Source of the DNA: Cercozoa sp. M6MM
Taxonomy: Eukaryota > Endomyxa: Ascetosporea
Strand: one strand, 5' to 3'
DNA: 64,000 nucleotides
NCBI GenBank assembly: GCA_040357565.1
Contig: JBDODJ010000032.1
Positions 34,862 through 45,745 of this stretch are shown piece by piece; within the stretch, counting starts at the first letter, position 1, and each line of letters starts with the position of its first letter. The notes beneath the pieces were generated by a model, which worked only from the letters and a program-made list of their open reading frames with translations, was not told where the DNA came from and searched no databases. Position numbers and translations under genes: made by a program.

Positions 34862-37351
34862 TTAGCTAGCGGTACGGCGGCGCAGGGAGACTTGCGCGTG
34901 GCGTGCCGTGACGCCGGCAGGAGCGACGACATTCCTGAGATCGAGTCGGACACCCCGGACCGGAGTTTCTGGCGAGCCTGTGCCACCCATAAAGTGCAAG
35001 TAAGCGTGTTAACACAGTACGAGAGGCACTTGAACACACCCACAATACTAGCCAGGGCAGCAGCACGCCCGCTAGCCTCGCGCACAGTGACTGGACAAGA
35101 TTTTGGGGTTGGTCGAGAGAGAAAATCAGTTAGTGCCCCCTTAATACCATTGTGCACGCGTGTGTCCTGTACGAGAGCGACAGCAGAGAGTTGCGACGGC
35201 AGTAGCGAGAGCAGGCGGCGGCCTGGGTCGGTGTGCGAGAGGAGAGGCTCGAGTTGCGCACGTGTCCACTGGAAGGCGGCATAGCGAGAGGTGTGTACGT
35301 GCACGAAGGTGTCCCACGTGGAGGCACGCACGCGCTCGAGTACGATGTCGCGCACGGTGCCTCCGCGACCGCGGCCGCTCTTGATGTACAAGGCATGCCG
35401 CGACGAGAGGAGCGACACGTCTCGCACCGTGAGGTCGACGGCGCCGCCGCTCACCTCGCTGCCCACAGCCAGGCCGCGGCCGTGTCCGAACACGCAGTTC
35501 TCCACGGTCACATTGGCCGACTGCTGCGGCACGTGCTGCGCATTTGCGCCCTTTACCCCCCCCCTCCTTCTCCCCCAGTATACCCTCCCGTATACCCCCT
35601 CCCCCCAGTATACCCCCCCCAGTATACCCTGTGGTACATGAGGCAAGCCGAGTGCTTCGGAGAAACCGCGGTGCGTCAGCGTTGTCGCACTGCTCTGACT
35701 GCACAGGGGGGGGGGGGGTAAACAGGAGGGTAAACTGGGGGGGTATACAGGGGGGTAAGAGGGGTGGAGTGGAAGTAAACAAAGGGAGTAAAGTAGAGGT
35801 ATACAGTGGGGTAAACTGCGGGATAAACTGAGGGATAAACAGGGGGTAAAACGGGGGGATATAAATGGGGGGATATTGAGGTTAAAGGGGAGGTGGGGGG
35901 GGGGGGGGGTAAAGGGGGACAGGGAGGGGGGTAAAGCCGTACCCCAGCCGAGGTAGCGGCAGCGAGGCCAGCGCAGCGAGTTCCCAGCCGGCCTTGACGA
36001 CGACGTTGTCGTTGCCGCCCTTGAGGAACGAGTCGCGCAGTATCACGTGCGCACTGCCGTCGATGCCGACACCGTCAGTCTGACGCGACCACTCGGGTGC
36101 CGTGAGTGCCACGTGCGCGATCTCCACGTGCCGACACCGATGCACGTGCAGCGTCCAGAAGGCCGAGTTGCGCAGTCGCAGATTCGAGATGCGCACCCCG
36201 TGTGCTTCCGACAGCAGCAGCAGACGCGGCCGCGTCGCACTCAGCCGACCGTGCGCGCGCATGTGCCACCAATGCGCGCCGCGCCCGTCTATCACGCCTA
36301 AGCAAAGCAACTCAACTCAACTCAATTCAACTCAACTCAACTCAACTCAACTCAACTCAAAGCAACTCAAAGCAACACTCAAAGCAAGCAACTCACCGCC
36401 GTGACGACTCAAATCGGCAAGGAAATCGCGCTGCTCGATCTGCTCGACTGTTGATTCGTCGCACTTCGCGACGTCGCTTTCGCTTTCACTTTCACTTTCG
36501 CTTTCGCTTTCGCTTTCGCTTTCGCTTTCGCTTTCGCTTTCGCTTCGGCTTTCGCTTCGGCTGAGGCTTTGATTCGCGTTTCGCAGTGCCGAGTCGAGTC
36601 GCCAGTTGTACTCGCGTCGCATGGCACGAGCGAGTTTGCAGGAGGAGCGAGGCACCCGAAGCGACGGCTGCTTCGTCTCTCGCCCGACGGCGCGATCGAC
36701 GAGGTCGGCCGACACGCCGTACTCGGCGAAGGGAAAGCCGGCGTAGCGATCGCTTTCGCCCCTGTCGTCGTCGGGACTGTCAGCGCCGCGAAGCGTCACA
36801 TTTCGACAGCCGTGACACGAGATCAGCGCTGCGTAACGCTTCTGCGCATCGCAACTGTCGCTCGCATTTCGAAATCAAAGCAAAGCAAAGCTGTACCGAC
36901 TGGAGATCATCGCGTCCGACGCCGAGTTGTGCCTGCGAAATCCAGCGAAAACGCATCGGGATGGCGAAATAACACTCAAAGCAAAAGCAAGCACCAGTGG
37001 AGGCGCTAGGGGCCACAGGTGCAGCTCCGACGGACGCCACAGCAAGGCTACGATAGAACCCAGCAGAGTCACCACTGTGTCACTGTGCAGACGCACGGGA
37101 CGCGTCGCAATCACTGCGCCGCGCGGAATAATCACGTGCTCGCAAGTGCGCATTGCCTTCTGCAGCGCCTCCGTGTCGTCAGCGACGCCATCGCCGATCG
37201 CGCCGATTTCCAGCACGTCGCAAGTCCTCGCTCGAGTTGCTACACCGAGTTCCGAAGTCAGATTGAGTGCTTTCGGTGCACGCGCGTCACTTTCGTCTCC
37301 CGAACACGCGAGCAGCAGCAGCAGCAGCAAAACGCGCGTGTTCTGGAACAT
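34862..37351 (-). CDS. Glycoside hydrolase family 28 (exo-polygalacturonase-like), secreted
   Basis: ATG 37351 starts a signal peptide (MFQNTRVLLLLLLLACSG). The fold opens with DVLEIGAIGDGVADDTEALQ and VIIPRGAVIATRPVRLHSD. GVIDGRGAHWW and NLRLRNSAFWTLHVHRCRHV follow, then the catalytic region RQTDGVGIDGSAHVILRDSF, GGNDNVVVKAGW, GHGRGLAVGSEVSGG and ALYIKSGRGRGG. A last exon (GSPETPVRGVRLDLRNVV) ends at TAA 34862-34864. Compared with family motifs NTDG, GDDC, GHG and RIK, it has QTDG, GNDN, GHG and YIK. The second motif lost its first Asp, and the Arg is Tyr. The GSE.SGG block fits exo-acting plant/bacterial-type members. A Ser-Glu repeat region (36470-36570) may be intronic or an insertion; the exon structure between 36310 and 36900 is not resolved. 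Probably acts on pectin-like sugars if active. Confidence 0.78.
35560..35630 (-). repeat. G-rich (on sense) GTATAC/GGGG repeat in a GH28 intron
   Basis: On the plus strand it reads CCCCCAGTATACCC repeats. On the gene's sense strand it is G-rich, the opposite of the other arrays in this window. Confidence 0.75.
35707..35940 (-). repeat. TTTACCCCC array in a GH28 intron
   Basis: G-rich on the plus strand with GGTAAA units and two long G runs. C-rich on the sense strand, ending in CCCCCCTGTGCAG next to an exon. Confidence 0.8.
36300..36390. repeat. (CAACT)n/(AAAGCAA) repeat
   Basis: About 12 CAACT units followed by AAAGCAACT units, in an intron of the GH28 gene. Confidence 0.85.
36476..36565. 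repeat. (TCGCTT)n hexamer repeat
   Basis: About 14 imperfect units of CTTTCGCTTTCG. If translated on the minus strand they read alternating Ser-Glu. Confidence 0.85.
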
Positions 37352-37644
37352 CGCACTCGCTTTTGATCGCAGAGTCGCAACTTCCAATCCTGCTTCGAAA
37401 CACCTGCGACGCCGATCGGGCGCTACCAAGCGTCGTTTTAAGCACTATAGACACGCACCTAACACGTCGCTGGCTCTAGCTCGGCCCCTAGGAAGAGTTG
37501 ATTTTTGTTTTAATTTTCTAGCCCGGCCCTGCTTGACCACCGCCCGCTCAGTGCGTTTGCGTTTGATGACCTGCAGCTCGAGTAAACACTATACAGTGCA
37601 CTGATCTGCATTGAGGTCTCATAGGGAGTCTGTGTGTGCCAAGA
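37352..37644. other. Divergent promoter region, GH28 / Q-rich gene
   Basis: 293 bp between two divergent start codons. No gene or clear motif is seen. Confidence 0.5.
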
Positions 37645-38420
37645 ATGCAGTCAAGCGAGCCAACGGGGGTCAGTTTGTTGGTGTTTTCCGGTCCGTTAGT
37701 GTATGTCTCAACTCGTGTGTGCGCAGCCTTCGGCGCCGCAGTGGACAAATGACACGGACAATCCGCCCCCTTTCTCGCCACAGGTTGATTTGCTTTCGAC
37801 TGAAGGGAATTGAACGAGTGCGTGACATGTGGACTGAAGCACAGGGCAATGTGGGCTACGTGGAACCCCAAGGGCACGTGCAGCCCCAAGCACATTACTA
37901 CGGCCAGCCAGCACAGTACCACCAGCCGGTATACCAGCAGCCTGCACCCATGGTACACGCCAGGAGGGTTTTATTTCCTGTATTTGTGCTGTGACTCGAA
38001 ATAAAACATGCGCACAGCAAATGCAAGCAATGCAGCCCCATCATCAACAGCCACAGCAGCAGTACCAGCCACCGCAACAGTATCAACAGCATCAACATCC
38101 TCCTCAGTACCAGCAACAGCAGCAGCAGCGTCCACACCACCAGCAACAGCCGGTGAGTCAGCCCAGACATGGTGCCATCCAGATGTCCAACAAGAAGAAA
38201 CGTCGGTGCAAACTGTACCACAACTGGGAGGTCGCCGATGATCCCAAATGTGACTGCACGTCGTGTTGCATCGTACTCTTGTTCTGCTCGAGCTGTCTTT
38301 TCTTCCCTCTTTCTCACTTGGCGACTTGACCCAGGGCTGTCTGACTTGCGGCATTGCGACCGTGCAGTCGCGCGAGGAGTGCCGAGAGTACGACACAGAC
38401 TTAACTATCACTCTTTGCTG
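37645..38420 (+). CDS. Small Gln/Pro/Tyr-rich protein with a Cys-rich C-terminus
   Basis: Six exons join in phase 0 from ATG 37645: MQSSEPTG, PSAPQWTNDTDNPPPFSP, then GNVGYVEPQGHVQPQAHYYG and related Q/Y/P repeats, then a poly-Q exon (QMQAMQPHHQQPQQQYQPP). A basic exon MSNKKKRRCKLYHNWEVADD follows, then PKCDCTSCCI spliced to GCLTCGIATVQSREECREYD. The CDC..CC.GC..C pattern recalls small Cys-rich or PLAC8-like membrane proteins, but no assignment is safe. The Q-rich part is probably disordered. The 3' end is uncertain; a further exon near 38440-38474 is possible. Divergent from the GH28 gene. Confidence 0.55.
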
Positions 38421-38474
38421 ATGTTCATTCGTTCTGTAGCTGTCAGGAGGGCGCTCGTGTTCGACGACTGGTGA

Positions 38475-39178
38475 GTTTTGCGCTGACACAGTCAGGCTTA
38501 AGTACTCGTACGCTCAACACTATAAGGGAACGCGTGAATTGTGCAGTGCCTGTTCGAGTTCTGCTGTGCTCCGCGTGCCGTCAAACGTCAGCACTAACGC
38601 CTTTCGCAGCCGTCCCGTGCCATATGCAATGCCAAAACTAAACACTGCCGTACGGTAGGCTACGCCTGCATGTGCATCATGGCGACATGGGCGTTGGAGC
38701 CACGCCATGACGACTCGTGGCACGGAGCTCAGAGTTTGGGCGAATACCGTACGGTAGCGTACATCAGGATATACTGCAAGACGATCACAGAGCCACAAAT
38801 TCGTATCGATATCGATAACTCACTTTTCTAGCGCCTGGGCCATCCGCGCAGAGCGGCACAATTTGAGTCAGTCCGTAACGCAGATGCAAGCATACAGCAG
38901 TTGTTCTAATTCGAGTTTACGTGAGTGCCGTGCGTGGACCCGAGCTTTTGCTAGTAGAGCAGGAAAATTAGTCAACCAGCTTGGCAGGGATGATTGTCCG
39001 CGCTGACGGAGCTGACTGTGTTTCTTGAGTAAAGTGACTGTTGGGGCGACGTTTTAAAGTGGAGCACTTTAGAGAACAAAACCTGACCATCACGGCAAAT
39101 TCCTCGCCGATGGTGCGTTTCCAGTTTTTGCAGTTGGAGCTGTTTTTGTGCAATTTACTTTTCTGTGCTTAAAAACAG
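38475..39178. other. Intergenic stretch without supported gene
   Basis: Two copies of CCGTACGGTAG (38646 and 38746 region) and near-matches to TCCGCGCGGA at 38843 and 38996 are present. A 5' exon of the following gene may lie at about 39100-39170 but its start was not identified. Confidence 0.5.
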
Positions 39179-39897
39179 GAGAGAACAGCTTCTGCAAAGT
39201 ACCTGCGTTTGGGGCGCCGCGAGTCACAGATTGGAAAAGGTTGGAACTGGGTTTGGAGCTTCAAACCTACTGGGTGGAAGATCGAGTTCCTCGAGGAGCT
39301 AGGGCACTCATGCATCGTTTTTGATCCGCCGAAGGGGCACACTGGTCGAATTCGGGTTGCTTTCACAGGTACCGAGTTAATGCCTACAGGTGTCACAGAA
39401 CAAGACTATCGTTTCCGCTATTTTTTCGAAATTTAGCGATAGATACGCCACACAGTAGCAAGCCCGTTGTGCAAGAAAAAGGAACGACAGCAAAGCTGAG
39501 TAACGTCGCAACAGTGTCTCGTTTCGTGCCGGTTGGTTCGGGCGTCGGCGAGCAAGCTCCAGAGTCAGAGCCGTTTCGTTTGGTCACCAGTTTCGATTAC
39601 GGACGTCGACAAACCCTCCGTTGGACGCCAGTGGAGCGGGTTGCAATGAGAGGAGTCGACATCCGCAACTTTCCCGTTCTGGTTCGGGGCGAAGAAGAAC
39701 AAAAGTTGCTTGACCTTCACGAAAGTGCATACGACCACACCGGACAGCGACCGAACGATGGAGCCTGCTCGCAACATCTGGAGGCAGCGTGCTTGAATCA
39801 TTGGGTACGCGCTCTGTTGAATGAGCTGCCTTCAGGAATGCTGTCTGTGATGGAAGTTGAATCTCGCGAGGAATACCGAGTTTTCGGTTTGGTGTAA
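39179..39897 (+). CDS. Uncharacterised protein
   Basis: Two open exons. The first (from the acceptor before 39179) reads ERTASAKYLRLGRRESQIGK, then WNWVWSFKPTGWKIEFLEEL and CIVFDPPKGHTGRIRVAFT. After a short intron (donor at about 39370, acceptor near 39458) the second reads VVQEKGTTAKLSNVATVSRF, then VLVRGEEEQKLLDLHESAYD and ALLNELPSGMLSVMEVESRE, with the stop at 39895-39897. No signal peptide or membrane segment is seen. I do not recognise the family. The 5' end is not resolved, so the start given is an exon edge rather than a start codon. Confidence 0.5.
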
Positions 39898-40267
39898 CCT
39901 GCCCCAAAACGATTTCGTTCACCACACCGATTCAAGACAAACTAATAAACACCTTGCAACAGGTTTTTCCACCAAAGATGAAAACGCCATCAGTATAAAT
40001 TTAGTGTGATCTCGTCGTTTCTTTTGTTTTGGGTCTCGAACCAGTTTTCAGCTGCACGCGTGAGGCTTCGGACTTTGCTTCTCATGCCATTGGGATTTAT
40101 TGCGGAGCGCGAAGCTTAGATACCCATACGCTTGGGCGGCAGGTATATCAAACGCCCGAGAGTTTATCTTGCCTCACTGTTTTCCCTGCCGTTTCTTGCG
40201 CAGCTTCCCAAAACGTGAGCTCGTTCGCTCAGCGCTGTTGCGTAGTTTGCGTGCGTTTCAGCGGTTC
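39898..40267. other. Spacer before the TraX-like gene
   Basis: 370 bp. An open frame runs into the TraX-like start from 40100 without a convincing upstream ATG; it may hold a 5' UTR exon. Confidence 0.45.
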
Positions 40268-41879
40268 ATGTCATCGATAGTCGACGCATTGGCCGATGTA
40301 CTGCCAAAGGAATCTCTGCCTTGGCAGATAGGAGCACAGGTTCATGTACATTGGACCACCGTTTGCAGCACGGCGTCGGGTCACCTGCCATCATGGTGGA
40401 ACGAGCGTGTGCTTGAAAACTTGCACCCACGAAACCCGACATTCGCATCGCTAATTCTGCTGCTGCTGCTCGTGGAACAGTTTTTGTGTGCCCTTGCTGC
40501 CTGGTTTACGGAACTGCGAGGCGACAGTACCGCAAAGGCAGAACACAGCGAAAGTCTCGAACGCGAGGCACTGCTTGCCACTTCTGACTCTGTGACAACG
40601 CGTCGACGTGCTCGCACAACCAGTGGTGCCGGCACTAATGTCGAAAAGCGGGATTCGCCTCCAACGGAGGCAAGCAAGACTGATGCTACCTCGGCAACAA
40701 GCACTGGAACCCTTCCGGGGAAACTCCGGACACGCAAGCCGCGCGGCAACGGCGCGGGCACAGTAACACTGAACACCTTTGATATACTCAAGATCACGGC
40801 AGTGGTCGCCATGATCGTCGACCACATCGGATTCTTCCAAGTGTTCCTGCCACCGTCGGCTTTTCCGTGGTGCCGCGCCATCGGTCGCATCAGTGGCCCA
40901 CTCTTCTACTTCTTAATTGGCTTCTCGAGAAACTACGACTTCCGCTGGAAACTGTGGTTGACGGCTCTCAGTATGGTCGTGAGCAACACGGTACCTCGTA
41001 GAACTTACTTATCTTCACGCCGATGTTTTGTTTCATTTACCGGCTTGACAGCACTTCAATTTGTTCGTGCCAATCGCCGACACCATCACCAACATCCTGC
41101 TTACCCGCCGCGTGATGAAAGCGCTACCGTTGCACGCAATGACCCGCAGTGTCCCGAACATGTGCGCCACCTTGCTGGTGTCGGCGGTAGTGAACTCACT
41201 GTACTACGGTGAGGTGGTCGATTACGGCACAACTTGCTTCAACTTCATGCTTCTTGGCTGGATGTCCCGTGATATTAGCCTGCGCTGGTACAGAAATTTA
41301 CTTCAATTTATCCTTTTGTTATCATTTGGCGTTGCTCGTAGGAGTACGCGTCGTTTGTTCTGGCTCACTGTGGTTGCACTGGATCACGGTGCACACAGCG
41401 TGATGGTGTTCGGGCGCGACCGACAAGACCTGAAAGAGTTCATCTGCGCCTTCTGGGCGTTTGCTGTCTCCACCATGCTTCTGGTACCGTGGCTGCTCGA
41501 GTCGCTTATCTCAAATTGCGAGTATTGTTGCCTCTCAACGTAGATGCGTCTAGTGCGAGTGACGACTATCAAGACGAACAAGAAACAAAAGGCCAGTCGG
41601 TTTAAGTCAGCGCTACTCGCAGTAGCGGCATTTTTGGTGCGCGTCCTGTCGCGTGAGACACTTCCACTGTACGTGACGCACATGCTACTACTCAAAATGG
41701 AGTGGCTTTTGCAATACCGTAAACTGAACTTATTTTATCCTCTTCTGCGTTCTCCACTTGCTCTGGCTTTTTTCTCTCATTCGTTTCATTCCTTGGATAG
41801 ACATCTACTTTGTAAATCAACTGTACGGCGGAAGACAGGAGTAGCGTACAGGAGACTCTCCATCTCTGCAGACTGTTAG
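40268..41879 (+). CDS. TraX-family multi-pass membrane protein
   Basis: ATG 40268 begins MSSIVDALADVLPKESLPWQ, then one hydrophobic segment (SLILLLLLVEQFLCALAAWF) and a Ser/Thr/Arg-rich cytosolic-type linker. The TraX core follows: NTFDILKITAVVAMIVDHIG, AFPWCRAIGRISGPLFYFLI and KLWLTALSMVVSNT. Further helices are YGTTCFNFMLLGWMS and LLVPWLLESLIS. The end reads ALLAVAAFLVRVLSRETLPL, then YVTHMLLL, as in bacterial TraX C-termini. The conserved ..K..A...MI.DH.G and GR...PLF.FL motifs are clear. TraX acetylates pilin in conjugative plasmids; eukaryotic members are uncharacterised, so an acyltransferase role is inference. Exon limits after 41280 are approximate. Confidence 0.72.
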
Positions 41880-42364
41880 CGCACACGTACAGCGACAGCG
41901 TCGTCCACGCCGAGCTCGCCGAACTCGCAGGGCCGCATCCTCATGTTTAGTTTAACTTACTGTAAATTTACTGTACCCGGAAACTTGTCGGTGAACTTAC
42001 AGTAACGAAGTCCGCGCTGGCCGTGTTAGTTGGTTCAGTCTACGAAGAAATACCACCACCCGCTTGTATTAATATTAGGACTGGGTCATCGAACTCTCCT
42101 TCTGAAGTTCCCCAGGACATCTTCTTCGCGCGCTTCAAGGTTGGTATACATATGAACGTCAACTGACACTGGGCTCCTACTGCCGCTGGGCTAGGTCCGC
42201 CGAAAGACTGCAGGGCTGCGCACGCTTAAGACTTCCCCCACTTACATACAGTCTGGACTGAAGCTCTCAGTAGGTCAGGATACCAGCGAACACACGTCAA
42301 AATCTTCCTTGAGGATTTTGGTAAGTTGTAGGGTTCTTATCGTATGATGTAACAGGTAAATTGG
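41880..42364. other. Intergenic region with a retrotransposon 3'-UTR remnant
   Basis: No gene seen. Positions about 42055-42160 resemble 20405-20500 of the non-LTR element (CCCGCTT, TAGGAC, AACTC, CCTT, TGA, GTTCCCCAG, then GGTTGGT) on the same strand. It is diverged and lacks ORF sequence. Confidence 0.5.
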
Positions 42365-43425
42365 CTACCGGCGTCCCTTGCGGTTGCCGCGCTTCTTGCG
42401 CCCCTTGTGACCACGAGTGTTCTTTTTCCTTCTGCGCAGACGAGCGCGGGATAGAGAGTTAACTCAGAGAAACACAGACACAGAAACAAGCGAACGCACC
42501 CTCTGCTGGAATCTTTTTGTTCCGTCTGCTTCAGTTCAACTTCCTCTGACGTCTGCTGACTGCGCGTTTCGGGCTGGTAGGTCCAGTCGGGGTCAGGGAG
42601 GAAACGTTCCAGGCGGAAGGCCGAAACGCCTGTCAAGAATTGTGTTTGATATCTATTAAGTATACGATAGAGTATGAAAAATCAATGGACCATTGAGGTA
42701 GTGTCGACGCAGATAGGCCGTTCGAACAAAGCCAAGACGGCCATAGAGCGTCAAAGCGGCCACATTTGTTTCCTCTGTTTCCAACACGACGCGACGAGCA
42801 CCCATTGCACAGGCTCGTCGCACCACCTCCTGCACACACCACCAGACATGCACGCAATCATAGACACGGACGCACCCATAATGCCAAACGCAGACTGGTA
42901 CCTGAACGAGATGACGCGCCAGGCCCTTGCGACGACACTCGGAGCGCACAGCGAGCATCGCGATGATGCCGTGCTTTTCCTGCTGCGCCGGCGTGCTCTC
43001 CAGCAGCACCATGTCGGAGCCATCGCCGATCTTGGCCACAATGACACCTTCGTCCCAAAACACACCAATCACGGGCTCACAGCACACCACTAACCTAGAT
43101 AACACCAAACGAACCCACAGTCTCCCCATGCACCTCTGCAAACAGCGTCAGAGTCGGGTTTTGCAAATAGAAGCCTCGGTAGGTCATCTGGACAAATGCA
43201 ACAAATCAATCGACTTTCCCTACTATCCGTGAAATTATCCCGATTTTACGGTAGTGTACGGCTCCGACAGTGTCTCTTCGACCAACGAGCGCAGCTTCAC
43301 CAAGTCGCCCTTCTCCTCCGACTCTGAAAAACTGAAAACAATTATTTGCTGGTCGCAAACAACACAAACAGAGCGCACGCACCAAAATGTCGCAAAACGA
43401 CATCATCCAATGTAAAGTCCAGCAT
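42365..43425 (-). CDS. NAA30: N-alpha-acetyltransferase 30, NatC catalytic subunit
   Basis: Co-translational N-terminal acetylation at the ribosome. Exons in order: MLDFTLDDVVLRHF, ESEEKGDLVKLRSLVEETLS with EPYT, MTYRGFYLQNPTLTLFAEVH, IGVFWDEGVIVAKIGDGSD, then HGIIAMLAVRSECRRKGLAR (acetyl-CoA loop R-R-x-G-L-A), VVRRACAMGARRVVLETEET with NVAALTLYGRLGFVR, RRHYLNG and VSAFRLERFLPDPDW. The SEPYT, TYR...NP, IAMLAV..., VLETE..N..A..LY..LGF and YYLNG-type motifs are diagnostic of NAA30. The last exon is a short strongly basic tail (RKKNTRGHKGRKKRGNRKGR) ending at TAG 42365-42367; this is not part of the standard GNAT domain and may help ribosome contact, which is inference. Confidence 0.87.
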
Positions 43426-43688
43426 CTCACACGCTCTCGCAGTGTTTTACGCAGCCATTTTGGTCTTGACGCTGAGCGGAACGCCGGAAGCAGATTTTGT
43501 CATTTTTAAAAGAAAAACTCTGAAATGGCCATCTGATGCGAGATCTTCGACACAAGACAGCTCTCGAAAGAGGTGTAGAGGTTAGCAAACCAGGGCGTGC
43601 GCTTGACTGAAAAAGTCCTCAAAGCGACGATAAAGTACCAAGAGAATAAAAAGGCCCATCTCCTGACTCGAGGGGTACGATATCGCCC
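43426..43688. other. Spacer between NAA30 and the THUMP methyltransferase
   Basis: 263 bp with no supported gene; probably the NAA30 promoter and the 3' UTR of the next gene. Confidence 0.5.
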
Positions 43689-45533
43689 CTATTTGGCGCC
43701 CGGCAACCGTCGCAACACAAACACAAACGCAAGCATGCCTTGTCCACGTGCGCCCATGTGGATCTGAGAGCACGAAACTCCGTTAAAAAAAAGAACGAAC
43801 TGGAACTGAACAGGGTCAAAACTGTACCTCCCGCACGGGCTCGGCCAGCTGCCACATTTTGCGTCTAATACTGCGGCGCAGCAGCTTCTTTTGGATGCAC
43901 AGCAGCACAGCAATGCCGCCTACACAGCGATATCAAAGAAAATTAAAAAAAAAACACACACACACACAAATGGTCCAATCTGGACAGTAAAAAAAAAAAA
44001 CGGCATACCAGGGCACAGCACGCGATGCAGTGCGTCCAGCGTGCGTGGGTACAACTCGCGATTCGCCCGGAAGGTTGAATGCCGCGTGCCGAACGGCAAA
44101 TCGATCAGAGCGAGGTCCCAGTTGCCACTGACACACAGTTTCCAGTTCCGGTCAATCCCTCCACAGGTCTATGTGTGTGTTTGTGCTGTGTACCACTGCA
44201 AGGCAAACGCGTCGAAGGCGTCATTATCACAGATGTCGACACACTGCGGCGCACACTGCGTCAGTTGCGACTGCTGCTGCGCCACCTGGATGGCCTCGCT
44301 GTCGACGTCGCTGCCGATCAGTCTCGCTCTGTGGGAAGGGGGTAACGGAGGGGGTCAGGGCGCAAGGAACTGAGTGGGACGTACCGAGGAAAGAAACGCG
44401 CAGCTTCCACCAGCGTGGTGCCCGTACCGCACATGGGGTCACCGATCACTAGGTTCGAACCGTCACTACGACCAGTCGCACCGTCACTACGATCAGTCGA
44501 ACCGTCAGTGTGATCAGCAGAACCGTCACTTTGATCAGCTGAACCGTCGGTCACGTGTCTGCGACCCAGTAGCGCCAGTGCCGCCGCCAGCGACGGGTTC
44601 AGCGCCGTCTTGAGTCCGTGCGACCGGTCGCGCCGCTGGTGCAAGTCCGCGCGGATGCACAGACCGGCCTGCCACCAGTCAGTGTTAATTATCACCGTTA
44701 ATTATCACCGTTAACAAGTCACCCCGTGGGGAAGCAGAGAAGTAAACCGGACACATACGTGCAGAGAGCCGTTGTACACGTGCACGAGCACGCCGAGGTG
44801 GAAGGCACGCGCGTCGTGCTGCCCGGCCACTCGCGGCCGCACGTGCTGTGCCATGGCCCCAAAGGCGTCGGGTCCATTGAAGGCGTGTCGTTTCTCCGGG
44901 AAGCTGCGCCGCCGTCCGAAAAAGTGAAAGCGCCGCCGGGCAACGTCGCCGTCGCTCGGAACCACGTCATCCGCGCGGAAGCGCCGGCGCACCTTGAGCG
45001 GCACCGTCGGGTTCTCCGACGCCGACTCGCCGTGCGCACGTGTCCACAGACCCAGTGCAGTGAGAGCACCGTCCGTATCAGTCAAACCGTTAGCGGAACC
45101 GTCGCTGTCGGCGGAACCGTCACCGTCGGTGGAACCGTCGGTGCGATCAAAGTGGTCAACGCACGTGTGCGCCGCCGTCAGCAGCGTCGGCATCGTCAGC
45201 AGCTCGGGTCGTTCCACATGGCACTGCAGCACAGCCACGCACTCCAACGTCGCCAGGTTCTCCAGTTCCTCCAGCAGACGCGCCGACGCGCGTGCTCGGA
45301 AACACACGACGCCCGTGTTGTTACTGCGGGGGGGGGGGGGGCGCCCTATTTTGGAGTACAAACACTAGACACTGAGTACCTCGCAACCACATCGCTCAGA
45401 GCACTGTCTCGCACGTTCAGACGCAAGTCCTCTGCCGCAACGTCCTCGAGACCTGCCAGACTTGGGGATCAACACGCCAGGTTAACATGAACAACTGCCG
45501 TGTACCAAAAGTGGTGATGCCGAAAAAATGCAT
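43689..45533 (-). CDS. THUMPD3: THUMP-domain tRNA guanosine methyltransferase (THUMPD3-like)
   Basis: SAM-dependent tRNA base methylation (m2G in the acceptor/elbow region for the family). ATG 45533: MHFFGITTFGLEDVAAEDL, the typical start of THUMP enzymes. Then come NTGVVCFRARASARLLEELE, a THUMP part (KVRRRFRADDVVPS; FHLGVLVHVYNGSLHV), the linker LHQRRDRSHGLKTALNPSLA, SAM motif I (NLVIGDPMCGTGTTLVEAAR) and motif IV with the catalytic loop (WDLALIDLPFGTRHSTFRAN). The C-terminus is GARGQGMLAFVFVLRRLPGA K, with stop at 43689-43691. Two separate TDGS/SDG repeat insertions (44455-44560 and 45065-45160) interrupt the fold. One intron ends in a long C run plus GCAG (45330-45345). Confidence 0.85.
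44455..44562 (-). repeat. 18-bp repeat coding SDGS/TDGS, copy block 1
   Basis: Units like GAACCGTCACTACGATCA encode S-D-G-S-x-x in the THUMP methyltransferase just before SAM motif I. A second block lies at 45065-45160. Confidence 0.75.
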
Positions 45534-45745
45534 TTATCAGGTCGCGAAACAACGCCCTGTCTTGCTCAGTGTATTATCACGCTCATGCACTCAGCGGAAA
45601 CTCTATTTAAACCAGTGTCAGTGTAGCCGCACAGAAACCAAAAACCTCGATTTTCTCTGTTGATGTTCTTAGATTAGAGTGTCTAGTGCCTGTAATTGAT
45701 TACCTGTAATACAAAACCCACGGAGAGGTGAGTCAGTCAGTCCAA
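45534..45745. other. Spacer between the methyltransferase and the channel-like gene
   Basis: No gene supported; tandem minus-strand arrangement on both sides. Confidence 0.5.

Noticed and set aside
39209..39436. Independent small gene starting at 39209
   Set aside because: The start there is TTG; the frame continues upstream to an acceptor and joins the next exon, so it is treated as part of one gene.
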